A stretch of DNA of 17,961 nucleotides from an uncultured Oscillospiraceae bacterium (lineage in GTDB: Bacteria > Bacillota > Clostridia > Oscillospirales > Ruminococcaceae). Positions 6,038 through 13,306 of the stretch are shown piece by piece. How positions within the stretch are numbered: position 1 is the stretch's first letter; each line of letters opens with the position of its first letter. The translations under genes were made by a program, and so were the position numbers. The stretch covers positions 1 through 17,961 of the forward strand of contig USBC01000019.1 in assembly GCA_900552845.1 (NCBI GenBank), in the 5' to 3' direction. The notes under the pieces are model-generated. The model saw only the letters and a program-made list of their open reading frames with translations, ran no database searches and was not told the DNA's origin.

Positions 6038-7021
6038 TCAGAACTCACTTTTCTTATCCCTCAGCATCAGCTCGGTCAGTGCTGCGGCAGGCTCCTTGCC
6101 GTGGAACAGGATCTCGTTCACGCACTCACAGATGGGCATATGTACCCCCAGCCGTTTTGCCAGCGCCGTCACGCTTTGGGCGGCATAGTAGCCCTCCACC
6201 ACCGCGTGCCGCTCGCCCAGGTCGCCCGCAATATGCGCCCCCTGCCCGATGGCAACGCCCGCCATGTGGTTGCGGGAATGGGGTGAGGTGCAGGTCACGA
6301 TCATATCCCCCAGTCCCGCCAGCCCAAAACAGGTATTTTCCTGTCCGCCCGCCGCCTTGATCAGCGCGGAAAGCTCCACCAGCGCCCGGCTCATCATCAG
6401 GGCCTTGGCGTTATCACCGCAGCCCATGCCCTCCGCCATGCCCGCCGCCAGCGCTATAATGTTCTTCGCCGCGCCGCACAGCTCCACACCGGTCACATCG
6501 GTGCTGCTGTAAACACGGAAGCACGGGTTCATAAAGAGATCCTGCACCCGCTCGGCAACCGCTCTTTCGGGACACGCCGCCACGCAGCCGGTGGGCATCT
6601 CCCGCGCCACCTCCTCCGCGTGGGAGGGACCCGAAAGCGCCGCCACCGCATAGTCCGGCAGCACCTCGTTCAGAATCTGCGACATGCGCAGCCCGCTCTG
6701 CGGCTCCACACCCTTTGCCACCGTCACCAAAATCGTTCCTGCCGTCAGATAGGGCTTTACCCGTTCGGCAGTCTGCCGCATGGCATAGCTGGGTGGTGCA
6801 AAAATCACCAGCTCGCAGCCTCTCACCGCTTCCTCGCGGTGGGTCAGCCGCAGGGCAGGGGGCAGCGGGATATCGGGCAGCATCTTATTCTCGCCCCGTT
6901 CCCGCAGGGCGCGGCTCTCCTCCTCACAGTACGACCACAGCGTGACCTCGTTTCCGTTCTTTTGCAGCAGCAGCGCCAGGGCAGTCCCCCACGCGCCGCT
7001 GCCCAGTACAGCGATCTTCAT
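6038..7021 (-). CDS. gpsA: Glycerol-3-phosphate dehydrogenase [NAD(P)+]
   Basis: Cytosolic enzyme that reduces dihydroxyacetone phosphate to sn-glycerol-3-phosphate, the backbone for phospholipids. The protein has 327 residues, a normal length. The start is ATG at 7021 on the minus strand, with AAGGAGG 9 bases upstream. The frame stays open beyond it into the repeat, but that extension is not protein-like. Motifs: nucleotide-binding GSGAWGTA (7-14), VAKGVE with K103, ALSGPSHAEEVA (128-139), GAAKNIIALAAG with the catalytic lysine K186, GLAGLGDMIVTC (233-244) and SRN (249-251). It is downstream of plsY in the same direction, separated by a junction repeat. Its product is the substrate of PlsY, so the pair forms a phospholipid-entry operon. 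Confidence 0.97.
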   Translation of the reverse strand: MKIAVLGSGAWGTALALLLQKNGNEVTLWSYCEEESRALRERGENKMLPDIPLPPALRLTHREEAVRGCELVIFAPPSYAMRQTAERVKPYLTAGTILVTVAKGVEPQSGLRMSQILNEVLPDYAVAALSGPSHAEEVAREMPTGCVAACPERAVAERVQDLFMNPCFRVYSSTDVTGVELCGAAKNIIALAAGMAEGMGCGDNAKALMMSRALVELSALIKAAGGQENTCFGLAGLGDMIVTCTSPHSRNHMAGVAIGQGAHIAGDLGERHAVVEGYYAAQSVTALAKRLGVHMPICECVNEILFHGKEPAAALTELMLRDKKSEF

Positions 7022-7093
7022 TTTCAGTTCCTCCTTGCCGGCTCCGCCGGCGGGTCTTGTCGGCTTTTTACGATCGGTGCAGGGGGAGGGGAG

Positions 7094-7173
7094 GGGCGCA
7101 GCCTCCGGCGGCTCCGCCGCCGCTGCGGACTTCGTCCGCAGGAACCGCCCTGCGGGCGGTTCGGGCTGCGCCC
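7094..7173. repeat. GC-rich four-way-junction element, copy A2
   Basis: A 10 bp outer helix (7094-7103 with 7164-7173) encloses hairpins 7106-7122 (7 bp, loop TCC), 7123-7141 (8 bp, loop TTC) and 7142-7162 (9 bp, loop TGC). It is nearly identical to copy A1 and in the same orientation on the plus strand; 7107-7175 differs from 1640-1708 at one base. It lies inside the plsY-gpsA operon, so it should be transcribed as part of that message. Confidence 0.85.
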
Positions 7174-7198
7174 GCATCTCTCCCGCTTACTGCTCCGG

Positions 7199-7795
7199 TC
7201 AGATTTTATTCTCTTCGCCCCGTGCCAGCCGCACCATGTTCTCACGGTGCGCCCACAGGATCAGCAGCGTCATCGCCGCGGCACACCCCACAGGGATCGC
7301 GGGCGCTATCCCCTGCCCATGGCACCACAGCGCCACCGCAGGGGTCAGCGCCGCGCCGGCAATGATCGACCCCAGCGAGATGCATCGGCTCAGCAGCACC
7401 GGTACCGCCCACAGTACCGCCAGCGGCAGCAGCAAAATGGGGTACAGCACCGCTACGGCGCCCACCGTGCAGGCAATCCCCTTGCCGCCGCGAAAACCGA
7501 AGTACAGCGGGAACATATGCCCCACCACTGCGAATACGGCAGCGATGCAGCCGCCCTCCCGTCCGGCAAGCAGCAGCCCCAGCCCCACCGCCAGCGCCGC
7601 CTTTGCCGCATCTCCGGCAAAGGTCAAAAGCGCCGCTTTCAGTCGATAGGTGCGCAGCATATTGGTTGCGCCGGTGCCGCCGCTGCCGTGCTTCCGCACA
7701 TCGTCATGGAACAGCCGGCGGCTCAGCAGCACACCGGTGCTGATGCTCCCCAGCAGATACGCCGCCACCGCGCACAGAATATATTTTAAGATCAT
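7199..7795 (-). CDS. plsY: Acyl-phosphate:glycerol-3-phosphate acyltransferase
   Basis: Integral membrane acyltransferase that moves an acyl chain from acyl-phosphate to glycerol-3-phosphate, giving lysophosphatidic acid. It has 198 residues with about five hydrophobic helices, as is usual for PlsY. The start is ATG at 7795 on the minus strand, preceded by AAAGGAG; an upstream in-frame extension has no ribosome binding site. Signatures: LLGSISTGVLLSRR (14-27), HGSGGTGATNMLR (36-48), GFRGGKGIA (100-108) and the C-terminal HRENMVRLARGEE. In the second motif most homologues read GSGN where this one has GSGG. The motif is otherwise intact, including the serine, so activity is expected. First gene of the plsY-gpsA operon. 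Confidence 0.96.
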   Translation of the reverse strand: MILKYILCAVAAYLLGSISTGVLLSRRLFHDDVRKHGSGGTGATNMLRTYRLKAALLTFAGDAAKAALAVGLGLLLAGREGGCIAAVFAVVGHMFPLYFGFRGGKGIACTVGAVAVLYPILLLPLAVLWAVPVLLSRCISLGSIIAGAALTPAVALWCHGQGIAPAIPVGCAAAMTLLILWAHRENMVRLARGEENKI

Positions 7796-7831
7796 TTTTC
7801 GGGTTCTCCTTTGGGAAATTCTCTCTACTGC

Positions 7832-7866
7832 GGAATAATATGGGAAAATTCCCGCCGGACTATTCC
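7832..7866 (-). promoter_or_regulatory. Hairpin in the plsY leader
   Basis: GGAATA (7832-7837) pairs with TATTCC (7861-7866), and GGGAA (7842-7846) pairs with TTCCC (7849-7853) inside it. It lies in the transcribed leader of plsY, between the promoter and the ribosome binding site. There is no T-run on the minus strand after it, so it is not an obvious terminator. Function unknown. Confidence 0.4.
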
Positions 7867-7889
7867 GGATCCCGCCGTATATGCCGCCT

Positions 7890-7918
7890 ATTGTAGCAAA
7901 CTTCCCCTGCCGGTTCAA
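7890..7918 (-). promoter_or_regulatory. Sigma-A promoter of plsY-gpsA
   Basis: On the minus strand TTGAAC (7913-7918) and TACAAT (7890-7895) are separated by 17 bases. The start codon is about 95 bases downstream. Confidence 0.7.
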
Positions 7919-7948
7919 GCAGGATTTTGTAAACTATCTCTCTCCACC

Positions 7949-7977
7949 TTGTAAATCCCCCCGTTTTGCGCTATGAT
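7949..7977 (+). promoter_or_regulatory. Sigma-A promoter of the MFS gene
   Basis: TTGTAA (7949-7954) and TATGAT (7972-7977) are separated by 17 bases, 40 bases before the start codon. Its -35 lies 30 bases from the -35 of the divergent plsY promoter. Confidence 0.65.
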
Positions 7978-8017
7978 AGGTGCAGTACCCCCACAAATGT
8001 AAGAGGAGATATTGACT

Positions 8018-9355
8018 ATGAACCTGAAGCTCAACAACAAACGCACCATACTGGTCGGGCTTGCGTTCCTTTCCATCTGCTCCTTTTGGCAGATGTACAA
8101 CAGTGTGATCCCCAAGATCCTCACCTACACCTTCCACCTTGATGAAACCTATTCCGGCATCATCATGGCGGCGGATAACGTTCTGGCGCTGTTCCTGCTG
8201 CCGCTGTTCGGCGCCATCAGCGATAAAAGCCGCAGCCGTATGGGACGCCGTATGCCCTTCATTCTGGTCGGTACCGGCTGCGCCGTCCTGCTGATGATGC
8301 TGCTGCCCATTCTGGATAACAGCTACGCCGCCAATCCCTCGGTCACCAAACTGGTGCTGTTCATTGCCGTGCTGGGTCTGCTGCTGGTCGCCATGGGCAC
8401 CTACCGCTCTCCGGCGGTCGCCCTCATGCCCGATGTCACCCCCAAGCCGCTGCGCAGCCGCGCCAATGCCATCATCAATTTGATGGGCGCCGTGGGCGGC
8501 ATTCTGTACCTGCTTATTACCAGCGTCCTGTATTCCTCCAGCCGTGTTGCGGGTCTCGAGCATGTCAACTATCTGCCGTTGTTTGCTATTGTAGCGGGTA
8601 TCATGGCAGTTTCGGTCGGCATTCTGTTTGCCACCATTCGGGAGAAGAAGCTGCATGAGGAAAACATGAAGCTGGAAGCCGAGCACCCCGAATGGAACCT
8701 TGCCGAGGTGGACGAAAGCGGCAATGAAAAGCTGCCTCCCGCCGTCCGCCGCAGTCTGGGCTTTTTGCTCGCCTCCATTGCACTGTGGTTTATCGGCTAC
8801 AATGCCATCGAAACCTGGTTCACCACCTTTGCCGACAGAATGTGGGGCATGGCGCTGGGCGATGCTACCCTGTGCCTGACCATTGCCACCGCAGGCGCGA
8901 TCTGCTCCTATATTCCGGTCGGTATCGCCGCCAGCCGCATAGGGCGCCGCCGCACCATTCTGTTCGGCGTTCTGCTGCTTACCGCCTGCTTTGGCTCCGG
9001 CTATGTCTACACCCTGTTCAATAACACTTTCCACCCAGTGCTGTATGCGCTGTTTGCACTGGTCGGCGTTGCTTGGGCTTCCATCAATGTCAACAGTCTG
9101 CCTATGGTTGTGGAAATGTGCAAGGGCAGCGATGTCGGCAAGTTTACCGGTTACTATTACACCGCCAGCATGGCGGCGCAGACCATCACCCCCATTGTGG
9201 CGGGCTGGCTGCTCAAGCATGTCAGCTACTCGGTGCTGTTCCTGTATTCCGCCGTCTTTGTGGCGCTGGCGTTCTTCACCATGCTTATGGTGCGCCACGG
9301 CGATGTCAAGGTTGAAGCCAAGCGCGGCTTAGAAGCGTTTGACATCGACGACTGA
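8018..9355 (+). CDS. MFS transporter, SLC45/GPH sugar-cation symporter-like
   Basis: A 445-residue major facilitator with about twelve hydrophobic helices in two halves, joined by a charged cytosolic linker near residues 208-250. ATG at 8018 follows AGAGGAG at good spacing; a TTG two codons earlier is less likely. The loop after helix 2 carries the MFS motif GAISDKSRSRMGRRMPFI (65-82), repeated more weakly in the second half as SRIGRRRTILFG. The sequence YRSPAVALMPDVTPKPLRS followed by ANAIINLMG resembles the SLC45/GPH group of sucrose or maltose symporters. The substrate is therefore probably a sugar, though this is inference. It is a single-gene unit with its own promoter and terminator; the nearest carbohydrate enzyme is the GH13 gene at 16791. 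Confidence 0.88.
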   Translation: MNLKLNNKRTILVGLAFLSICSFWQMYNSVIPKILTYTFHLDETYSGIIMAADNVLALFLLPLFGAISDKSRSRMGRRMPFILVGTGCAVLLMMLLPILDNSYAANPSVTKLVLFIAVLGLLLVAMGTYRSPAVALMPDVTPKPLRSRANAIINLMGAVGGILYLLITSVLYSSSRVAGLEHVNYLPLFAIVAGIMAVSVGILFATIREKKLHEENMKLEAEHPEWNLAEVDESGNEKLPPAVRRSLGFLLASIALWFIGYNAIETWFTTFADRMWGMALGDATLCLTIATAGAICSYIPVGIAASRIGRRRTILFGVLLLTACFGSGYVYTLFNNTFHPVLYALFALVGVAWASINVNSLPMVVEMCKGSDVGKFTGYYYTASMAAQTITPIVAGWLLKHVSYSVLFLYSAVFVALAFFTMLMVRHGDVKVEAKRGLEAFDIDD

Positions 9356-9370
9356 TCATTCTCTAACTGC

Positions 9371-9418
9371 ATTCCCCCGACCCGGAAAGGCTTTCCCTCT
9401 CGCGTCGGGGAATCTTTT
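9371..9418 (+). terminator. Terminator after the MFS gene
   Basis: ATTCCCC-GAC (from 9371, with one bulged C) pairs with GTCGGGGAAT (9404-9413). CTTTT follows at 9414-9418. Confidence 0.75.
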
Positions 9419-9518
9419 CGACACAAGGCGAGGCGGGCTTCCCCACCGATATGCCCTCTTTTCTTCCCGCCATAATATGCTATCATATTCTCAAGAAATC
9501 CTGCAGGGAGGGATCGCT

Positions 9519-10424
9519 ATGCAGTATTACCGTTTGGGAGAAACACTGGAGCCACTGGAGAACCTGTCGCCGGAGGAAACGCACCTTTTGGCGGTGCTTC
9601 GTCCGGAGGAGCTGCACAGCGCGCCGCTTCCTGCCGGGCTTCCCCTGCCTGTGACGGCGGAGGAACCGCGGGAAAACCAATATTGCCGGCTACACATCGG
9701 GCAGGGAGCGCTGTCCGGACAGCTCCGCCTTCCGCCCCGTTCCTCGCAGTCGTGCCGGCGCCTTTCCTTTTCTCTGGCAGGGGAAGCGCTTCTGTTGGTT
9801 GATTACGACGGCTTTGCCGATGAATGCATCGGTCGGCTGACCCTGCCCGTCGGGCACCCTCTATCGGCAGATGAGCTGTTGGCGGAGCTGCTGACTGTAC
9901 TGATCCGCGACGACCTTTCGGCTCTGCAGGAGCTGGAGACTCGCCTGAGTGCGTTGGAGCAGTCGGTGCTTTCTGAGGATACTGACCGGTTTATCCATAA
10001 AATGAGCGCCATTCGGCGGGAGCTGAATCGGGAAAACCGCTTTTACGCCCAGCTGGGTGATTTTTCGGAAACAATGCAGGAGGACGCCGGTGAATTGCTG
10101 GGACATCGGGCGCAGCGGCGCATCGGGTATTTTTCCCGCCGGGTGGAAACCCTTGGGCGTGAAACGCAAATGCTGCGGGAATACGCCACACAGATCAGCG
10201 GGGAATATCAGGCGCAGGTGGATATCCTGCAAAACCGCGTTATGAAGCTCCTTACCATCGTAACCACCATTTTTTTGCCGCTTTCTCTCATCGTCGGTTG
10301 GTACGGCATGAACTTTGATATGCCGGAGCTGGGCTGGCGGTACGGTTATCCGCTCATCATTCTCATTGCTGTGGCAGTCGTCCTGCTGCTGGTTCGTTAC
10401 TTCCGGCGCAAAAAGTGGCTGTAA
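9519..10424 (+). CDS. corA: CorA-family divalent metal ion transporter
   Basis: A 301-residue protein of the CorA (2-TM-GxN) family, which forms pentameric channels for magnesium or cobalt in the cytoplasmic membrane. ATG at 9519 is chosen because AGGGAGG lies 8 bases upstream; the open frame before it overlaps the MFS terminator and is not protein-like. The N-terminal two thirds are soluble, with a long charged helical region (about 130-240). The first membrane helix ends in YGMNF (262-266), holding the diagnostic GMN selectivity motif. A second helix at about 277-295 is followed by a basic tail, RRKKWL. The N-terminal domain is divergent, so the metal specificity (Mg2+ rather than Co2+, Ni2+ or Zn2+) is not certain. 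Confidence 0.92.
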   Translation: MQYYRLGETLEPLENLSPEETHLLAVLRPEELHSAPLPAGLPLPVTAEEPRENQYCRLHIGQGALSGQLRLPPRSSQSCRRLSFSLAGEALLLVDYDGFADECIGRLTLPVGHPLSADELLAELLTVLIRDDLSALQELETRLSALEQSVLSEDTDRFIHKMSAIRRELNRENRFYAQLGDFSETMQEDAGELLGHRAQRRIGYFSRRVETLGRETQMLREYATQISGEYQAQVDILQNRVMKLLTIVTTIFLPLSLIVGWYGMNFDMPELGWRYGYPLIILIAVAVVLLLVRYFRRKKWL

Positions 10425-10440
10425 ACATACCGCATCTTTC

Positions 10441-10473
10441 AAAAAACGGCTTCCTCCGGGGAGCCGTTTCCTC
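10441..10473 (+). terminator. Terminator-like hairpin after corA
   Basis: AAACGGCT (10444-10451) pairs with AGCCGTTT (10462-10469), extended inward by TCC/GGG. The T-run is short, so it may be only partly effective. A second terminator follows at 10504. Confidence 0.55.
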
Positions 10474-10503
10474 ATACCTTCCTTTGACCTTTGTTTGTTT
10501 TTT

Positions 10504-10557
10504 GCCGCAGCCGCTGTTTTCGAGAAAATGAAAACAAGGCAGGGCTGCGGCCTTTTT
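10504..10557 (+). terminator. Second terminator downstream of corA
   Basis: GCCGCAG (10504-10510) pairs with CTGCGGC (10545-10551), with TGTTTT/AAAACA pairing inside it and a TTTTT tail at 10553-10557. It would also protect the minus-strand tRNA unit from readthrough. Confidence 0.7.
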
Positions 10558-10620
10558 ACCGCACTTCCTGCCTGTTTCGTATTTGCCTTCCGGTCTGGGG
10601 CTTGTGGGGTCACCGCTTAT

Positions 10621-10650
10621 AAAAAAAGCGCCTTGCCGGCGTCTTTTTTT
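10621..10650 (-). terminator. Terminator of the tRNA unit (bidirectional)
   Basis: CGCC (10629-10632) pairs with GGCG (10638-10641), flanked by a run of seven A on the left and seven T on the right. Read on the minus strand it is a hairpin followed by a long T-run, 4 bases beyond the CCA end of tRNA-Glu. Confidence 0.8.
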
Positions 10651-10653
10651 ATC

Positions 10654-10728
10654 TGGTGACCCGGACGGGAATCGAACCCGTGTTACAGCCGTGAAAGGGC
10701 CGTGTCTTAGCCGCTTGACCACCGGGCC
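10654..10728 (-). tRNA. tRNA-Glu (UUC)
   Basis: A 75-base tRNA with encoded CCA. The 7 bp acceptor stem pairs GGCCCGG with CCGGGTC. The anticodon loop CTTTCAC gives anticodon TTC. The T-arm is ACGGG-TTCGAAT-CCCGT. It is 4 bases downstream of tRNA-Met and shares its promoter and terminator. Confidence 0.97.
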
Positions 10729-10732
10729 ATTA

Positions 10733-10809
10733 TGGTAGCGGTAGGTGGACTTGAACCGCCGACACTTCGGGTATGAACCGAATGCTCTAGCCAACTGAGC
10801 TATACCGCC
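10733..10809 (-). tRNA. tRNA-Met (CAU), elongator type
   Basis: A 77-base tRNA with encoded CCA and anticodon loop TTCATAC (anticodon CAT). The acceptor stem GGCGGTA/TACCGCT pairs throughout, its first pair being G-T. The anticodon stem TTCGG/CCGAA lacks the three G-C pairs of initiator tRNA. Elongator tRNA-Met is therefore the likely identity. A lysidine-modified tRNA-Ile reading AUA has the same CAT anticodon and is not fully excluded. Confidence 0.95.
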
Positions 10810-10837
10810 ATATAAGCGCAATTATCACGCAAGGGTT

Positions 10838-10866
10838 ATTATACTAAATGGGAAAAGGCTTGTCAA
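10838..10866 (-). promoter_or_regulatory. Perfect consensus promoter of the tRNA unit
   Basis: On the minus strand TTGACA (10861-10866) and TATAAT (10838-10843) are separated by exactly 17 bases, 28 bases upstream of tRNA-Met. A stable-RNA promoter of this strength is expected. Confidence 0.9.
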
Positions 10867-10980
10867 CCCTCTTTTTTATCAAAAATTCCTCTGCCGTGGG
10901 GCAAAAATCCCATGAATATCCCTTTTTTTCTCCACCCCTTTGACGAAAACAGAGAATTCCGCCAAAGCCACCGGATTTTC

Positions 10981-11009
10981 TTGACCTTTTGAGGCGTTTG
11001 CACTACAAT
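10981..11009 (+). promoter_or_regulatory. Sigma-A promoter of guaB
   Basis: TTGACC (10981-10986) and TACAAT (11004-11009) are separated by 17 bases. The predicted leader is about 150 bases long and contains a repeat element at 11039-11116. No purine riboswitch core is recognised. Confidence 0.75.
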
Positions 11010-11038
11010 AAAAAAAATATCTCACCGGCATATCGGTA

Positions 11039-11116
11039 CGGCGGGCGCTCTCCGCTTTGCCTCGGGAGCGCCGCCCCTGCGGGGCGGCACCCCTCGCCCG
11101 CTTTGCGCGCCCGCCG
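11039..11116. repeat. Degenerate junction element in the guaB leader
   Basis: A 10 bp outer helix pairs CGGCGGGCGC (11039-11048) with GCGCCCGCCG (11107-11116). Inside are a weak hairpin around 11050-11068, a perfect 8 bp hairpin at 11070-11088 (loop TGC) and a short CGC-TTT-GCG at 11099-11107. The architecture matches the other copies but two arms are poor. It lies wholly between the predicted transcription start and the guaB ribosome binding site. Confidence 0.65.
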
Positions 11117-11168
11117 CCAACCTGAGCACACCGCCGGAAAAAATAAAAGCCAAAAGGGGGATCATTCG

Positions 11169-12644
11169 ATGCTTAATACCGATCACAGCTCCAAGTTTCT
11201 GCCGGAAGCACTCACCTTTGATGACATTCTGATGGTGCCGGCACACAGCAGCATTCTGCCCGCCGATATCAATGTGCGCACCCGTCTGGCAGGGGATATC
11301 TACCTCAATACCCCGCTGCTCAGTGCCGCCATGGATACCGTTACCGAAAGCCGTATGGCGATTGCCATGGCGCGGGAGGGCGGCATAGGCGTCATTCACA
11401 AGAATATGCCCATTCGTCAGCAGGCAGACCAGATCGATCGGGTCAAGCGCAGTGAAAACGGCGTCATCAATAATCCCTTTTTCCTCTCTCCGGAGCATCT
11501 TGTCAGCGATGCCGACCGTCTGATGGGCAAGTTCCACATCAGCGGTGTCCCCATCTGCGATGCCGACGGCAAGCTGGTGGGCATCATCACCAACCGCGAC
11601 CTTAAATTCATGTCCAGCTTCGATGTTCCCATCGGCGAGGTCATGACCAAGGAGCACCTCATCACTGCCCCGCAGGGCATCACGCTGGAGGAAGCGAAGG
11701 CGCTGCTGCTGCGCAGCAAGGTGGAAAAGCTCCCCATCGTCGATGAGAACTTCCATCTTACCGGTCTTGTCACCATCAAGGATATCGAAAAATCCAAGAA
11801 GTATCCCAACGCCGCCCGCGACAGCCAGAATCGCCTGCTGGTCGCCGGCGCCATCGGCGTCAGCCACGATATGGAGGAGCGCGCCACCGCCCTGGTCGAA
11901 GCTCAAGTCGATGTGCTGGCACTGGACAGCGCGCACGGTCACAGCGAAAATATCCTCCGGGCGGTTTCCCGCATCAAGAGTCTGTATCCCCATATCCCGC
12001 TCATTGCAGGTAATGTCGCCACCGCCGCCGGCACCGAAGCCCTCATTAAGGCGGGCGCCGACTGCGTTAAGGTGGGGATCGGCCCCGGCTCCATCTGCAC
12101 CACCCGTGTGGTGGCCGGCGTTGGTGTACCGCAGGTCTCCGCCGTTTATGAGGCGGCTTGCATGGCGTCGAAGTATGATATCCCCATCATTGCTGATGGC
12201 GGCATCAAGTATTCCGGCGATATCGTTAAGGCTTTGGCGGCAGGCGCCAGCACCGTTATGCTGGGCAGTCTGCTGGCAGGCTGTGAGGAGGCTCCCGGCG
12301 AAAGCGAGATCTATCAGGGCCGTCAGTTCAAGAGCTACCGCGGCATGGGCTCCATTGCTGCCATGCAGAACGGCAGTAAGGATCGCTATTTCCAGGAGGG
12401 CAACAAAAAACTGGTGCCGGAGGGCGTTGAGGGTCGTGTGCCTTATCGGGGCGCCCTTGCCGATAACATCTTCCAGCTCATGGGCGGCGTAAAGAGCGGT
12501 ATGGGCTACACCGGCTGCGCCACGATCCCCGAGCTGCATGAAAAAGCACAGTTCGTCCGCATCACCGGCGCCGGTCTGATCGAAAGCCACCCCCATGATA
12601 TCTCCATTACCAAGGAATCCCCCAACTATTCCTCCCACGGCTAA
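11169..12644 (+). CDS. guaB: Inosine-5'-monophosphate dehydrogenase
   Basis: Cytosolic enzyme that oxidises IMP to XMP with NAD+, the committed step to GTP. The protein has 491 residues, the normal length. ATG at 11169 follows AAAAGGGGGATC; the longer open frame runs back through the leader repeat and is not protein-like. Visible parts: LTFDDILMVPAHSS (15-28), two CBS domains (about 96-205), GHSENI (257-262), the potassium and catalytic loop GPGSICTTR with Cys310, IADGGIKYSGD (341-351), SYRGMGSIAAM (389-399) and the flap EGRVPYRG with the catalytic Arg423. All key residues are present. It is transcribed alone and closed by a strong terminator. Confidence 0.98.
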   Translation: MLNTDHSSKFLPEALTFDDILMVPAHSSILPADINVRTRLAGDIYLNTPLLSAAMDTVTESRMAIAMAREGGIGVIHKNMPIRQQADQIDRVKRSENGVINNPFFLSPEHLVSDADRLMGKFHISGVPICDADGKLVGIITNRDLKFMSSFDVPIGEVMTKEHLITAPQGITLEEAKALLLRSKVEKLPIVDENFHLTGLVTIKDIEKSKKYPNAARDSQNRLLVAGAIGVSHDMEERATALVEAQVDVLALDSAHGHSENILRAVSRIKSLYPHIPLIAGNVATAAGTEALIKAGADCVKVGIGPGSICTTRVVAGVGVPQVSAVYEAACMASKYDIPIIADGGIKYSGDIVKALAAGASTVMLGSLLAGCEEAPGESEIYQGRQFKSYRGMGSIAAMQNGSKDRYFQEGNKKLVPEGVEGRVPYRGALADNIFQLMGGVKSGMGYTGCATIPELHEKAQFVRITGAGLIESHPHDISITKESPNYSSHG

Positions 12645-12664
12645 AAATCAAATATTGTTCCGAG

Positions 12665-12696
12665 ATCCCCTGCCTTTTTTGGGCAGGGGATTTTCT
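12665..12696 (+). terminator. Terminator after guaB
   Basis: A perfect 10 bp stem pairs ATCCCCTGCC (12665-12674) with GGCAGGGGAT (12682-12691). It is followed by TTTTCT. Confidence 0.88.
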
Positions 12697-12779
12697 GCTT
12701 TATGGCATGGTTTCCTCCCGGCTGCCGGCAGGTCAAAACCGGCTCCGTGCGGAAAGCCTCCCGCAAAAATATCCGCCAA

Positions 12780-12808
12780 GGATAATTTCCCCAAAACTGC
12801 CCATAATA
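12780..12808 (+). promoter_or_regulatory. Candidate sigma-G (forespore) promoter of the spoVA operon
   Basis: CATAATA (12802-12808) matches the sigma-G -10 pattern. GGATA (12780-12784) is one base off the sigma-G -35 consensus and the spacer is 17 bases. spoVA operons are sigma-G regulated in Bacillus subtilis and clostridia, so context and sequence agree. No sigma-A-like alternative is apparent in the gap. Confidence 0.65.
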
Positions 12809-12840
12809 GGCTTAAACGCCGAAAAAAGGAGCGATGGATC

Positions 12841-13284
12841 ATGGCAATGACCCCCCAAGAGTATGACAAAATGCTGAAGGAAAGCTCGCCGCCGACCCGC
12901 AGCGGCAGAACCCTGCCGGTAGCATTTGCGGTCGGTGGTTTTATTTGTGTGGTGGGGCAGGCACTGACCGACTGCTACCTCAGCCTTGGGCTGGGACAGG
13001 AGGAGGCGGGAAGCTGGTGCTCCGTCACTTTGATCTTTCTCTCAGTCGTCACCACCGGCTTGGGTTGGTACCAGCGGCTTGCCAAGTATGCCGGAGCCGG
13101 TACACTGGTGCCCATTACCGGCTTTGCCAACGCCATGTCCTCTCCTGCCATTGAATTCAAAAGTGAGGGGCTGGTGCTGGGGCTTGCCGCCAAGCTGTTT
13201 GTTATCGCCGGGCCGGTCATCGTTTACGGCACTGTGGCAAGTATTTTGTATGGGCTGGTGCTGGTCATTTTCGGCATCGGGTAA
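12841..13284 (+). CDS. spoVAC: Stage V sporulation protein AC
   Basis: Membrane subunit of the SpoVA channel, which moves calcium-dipicolinate into the forespore and out again at germination. The protein has 147 residues, close to the B. subtilis length. ATG at 12841 follows AAAGGAG; the in-frame open stretch before it overlaps the guaB terminator. A short hydrophilic N-terminus (MAMTPQEYDKMLKESSPPT) is followed by about four hydrophobic segments. The family motif YAGAGTLVPITGFANAMSSPA (about 85-105) is clear. First gene of a three-gene unit, spoVAC-spoVAD-spoVAE, the minimal set found in clostridia. The unit is interrupted after this gene by a junction repeat. Confidence 0.96.
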   Translation: MAMTPQEYDKMLKESSPPTRSGRTLPVAFAVGGFICVVGQALTDCYLSLGLGQEEAGSWCSVTLIFLSVVTTGLGWYQRLAKYAGAGTLVPITGFANAMSSPAIEFKSEGLVLGLAAKLFVIAGPVIVYGTVASILYGLVLVIFGIG

Positions 13285-13306
13285 GGTCGGCGGCAGGGGA
13301 GTGGTT

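Noticed and set aside
6620..7789. Plus-strand open frame across gpsA and plsY
   Set aside because: The minus strand encodes two clear enzymes with ribosome binding sites; this frame is their shadow and crosses the repeat element.
7934..9298. Minus-strand open frame (454 codons) opposite the MFS gene
   Set aside because: Very rich in Gln, His and Gly with no recognisable domain; it mirrors the plus-strand transporter codons.
11010..11168. Purine riboswitch in the guaB leader
   Set aside because: The three-way junction core sequence of purine riboswitches is not present; the pairing found is the GC-rich repeat architecture.
11022..12638. Long minus-strand open frame (538 codons) opposite guaB
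   Set aside because: Same antisense effect; the translation is low-complexity Gly/Ala/His-rich and the real gene is guaB on the plus strand.
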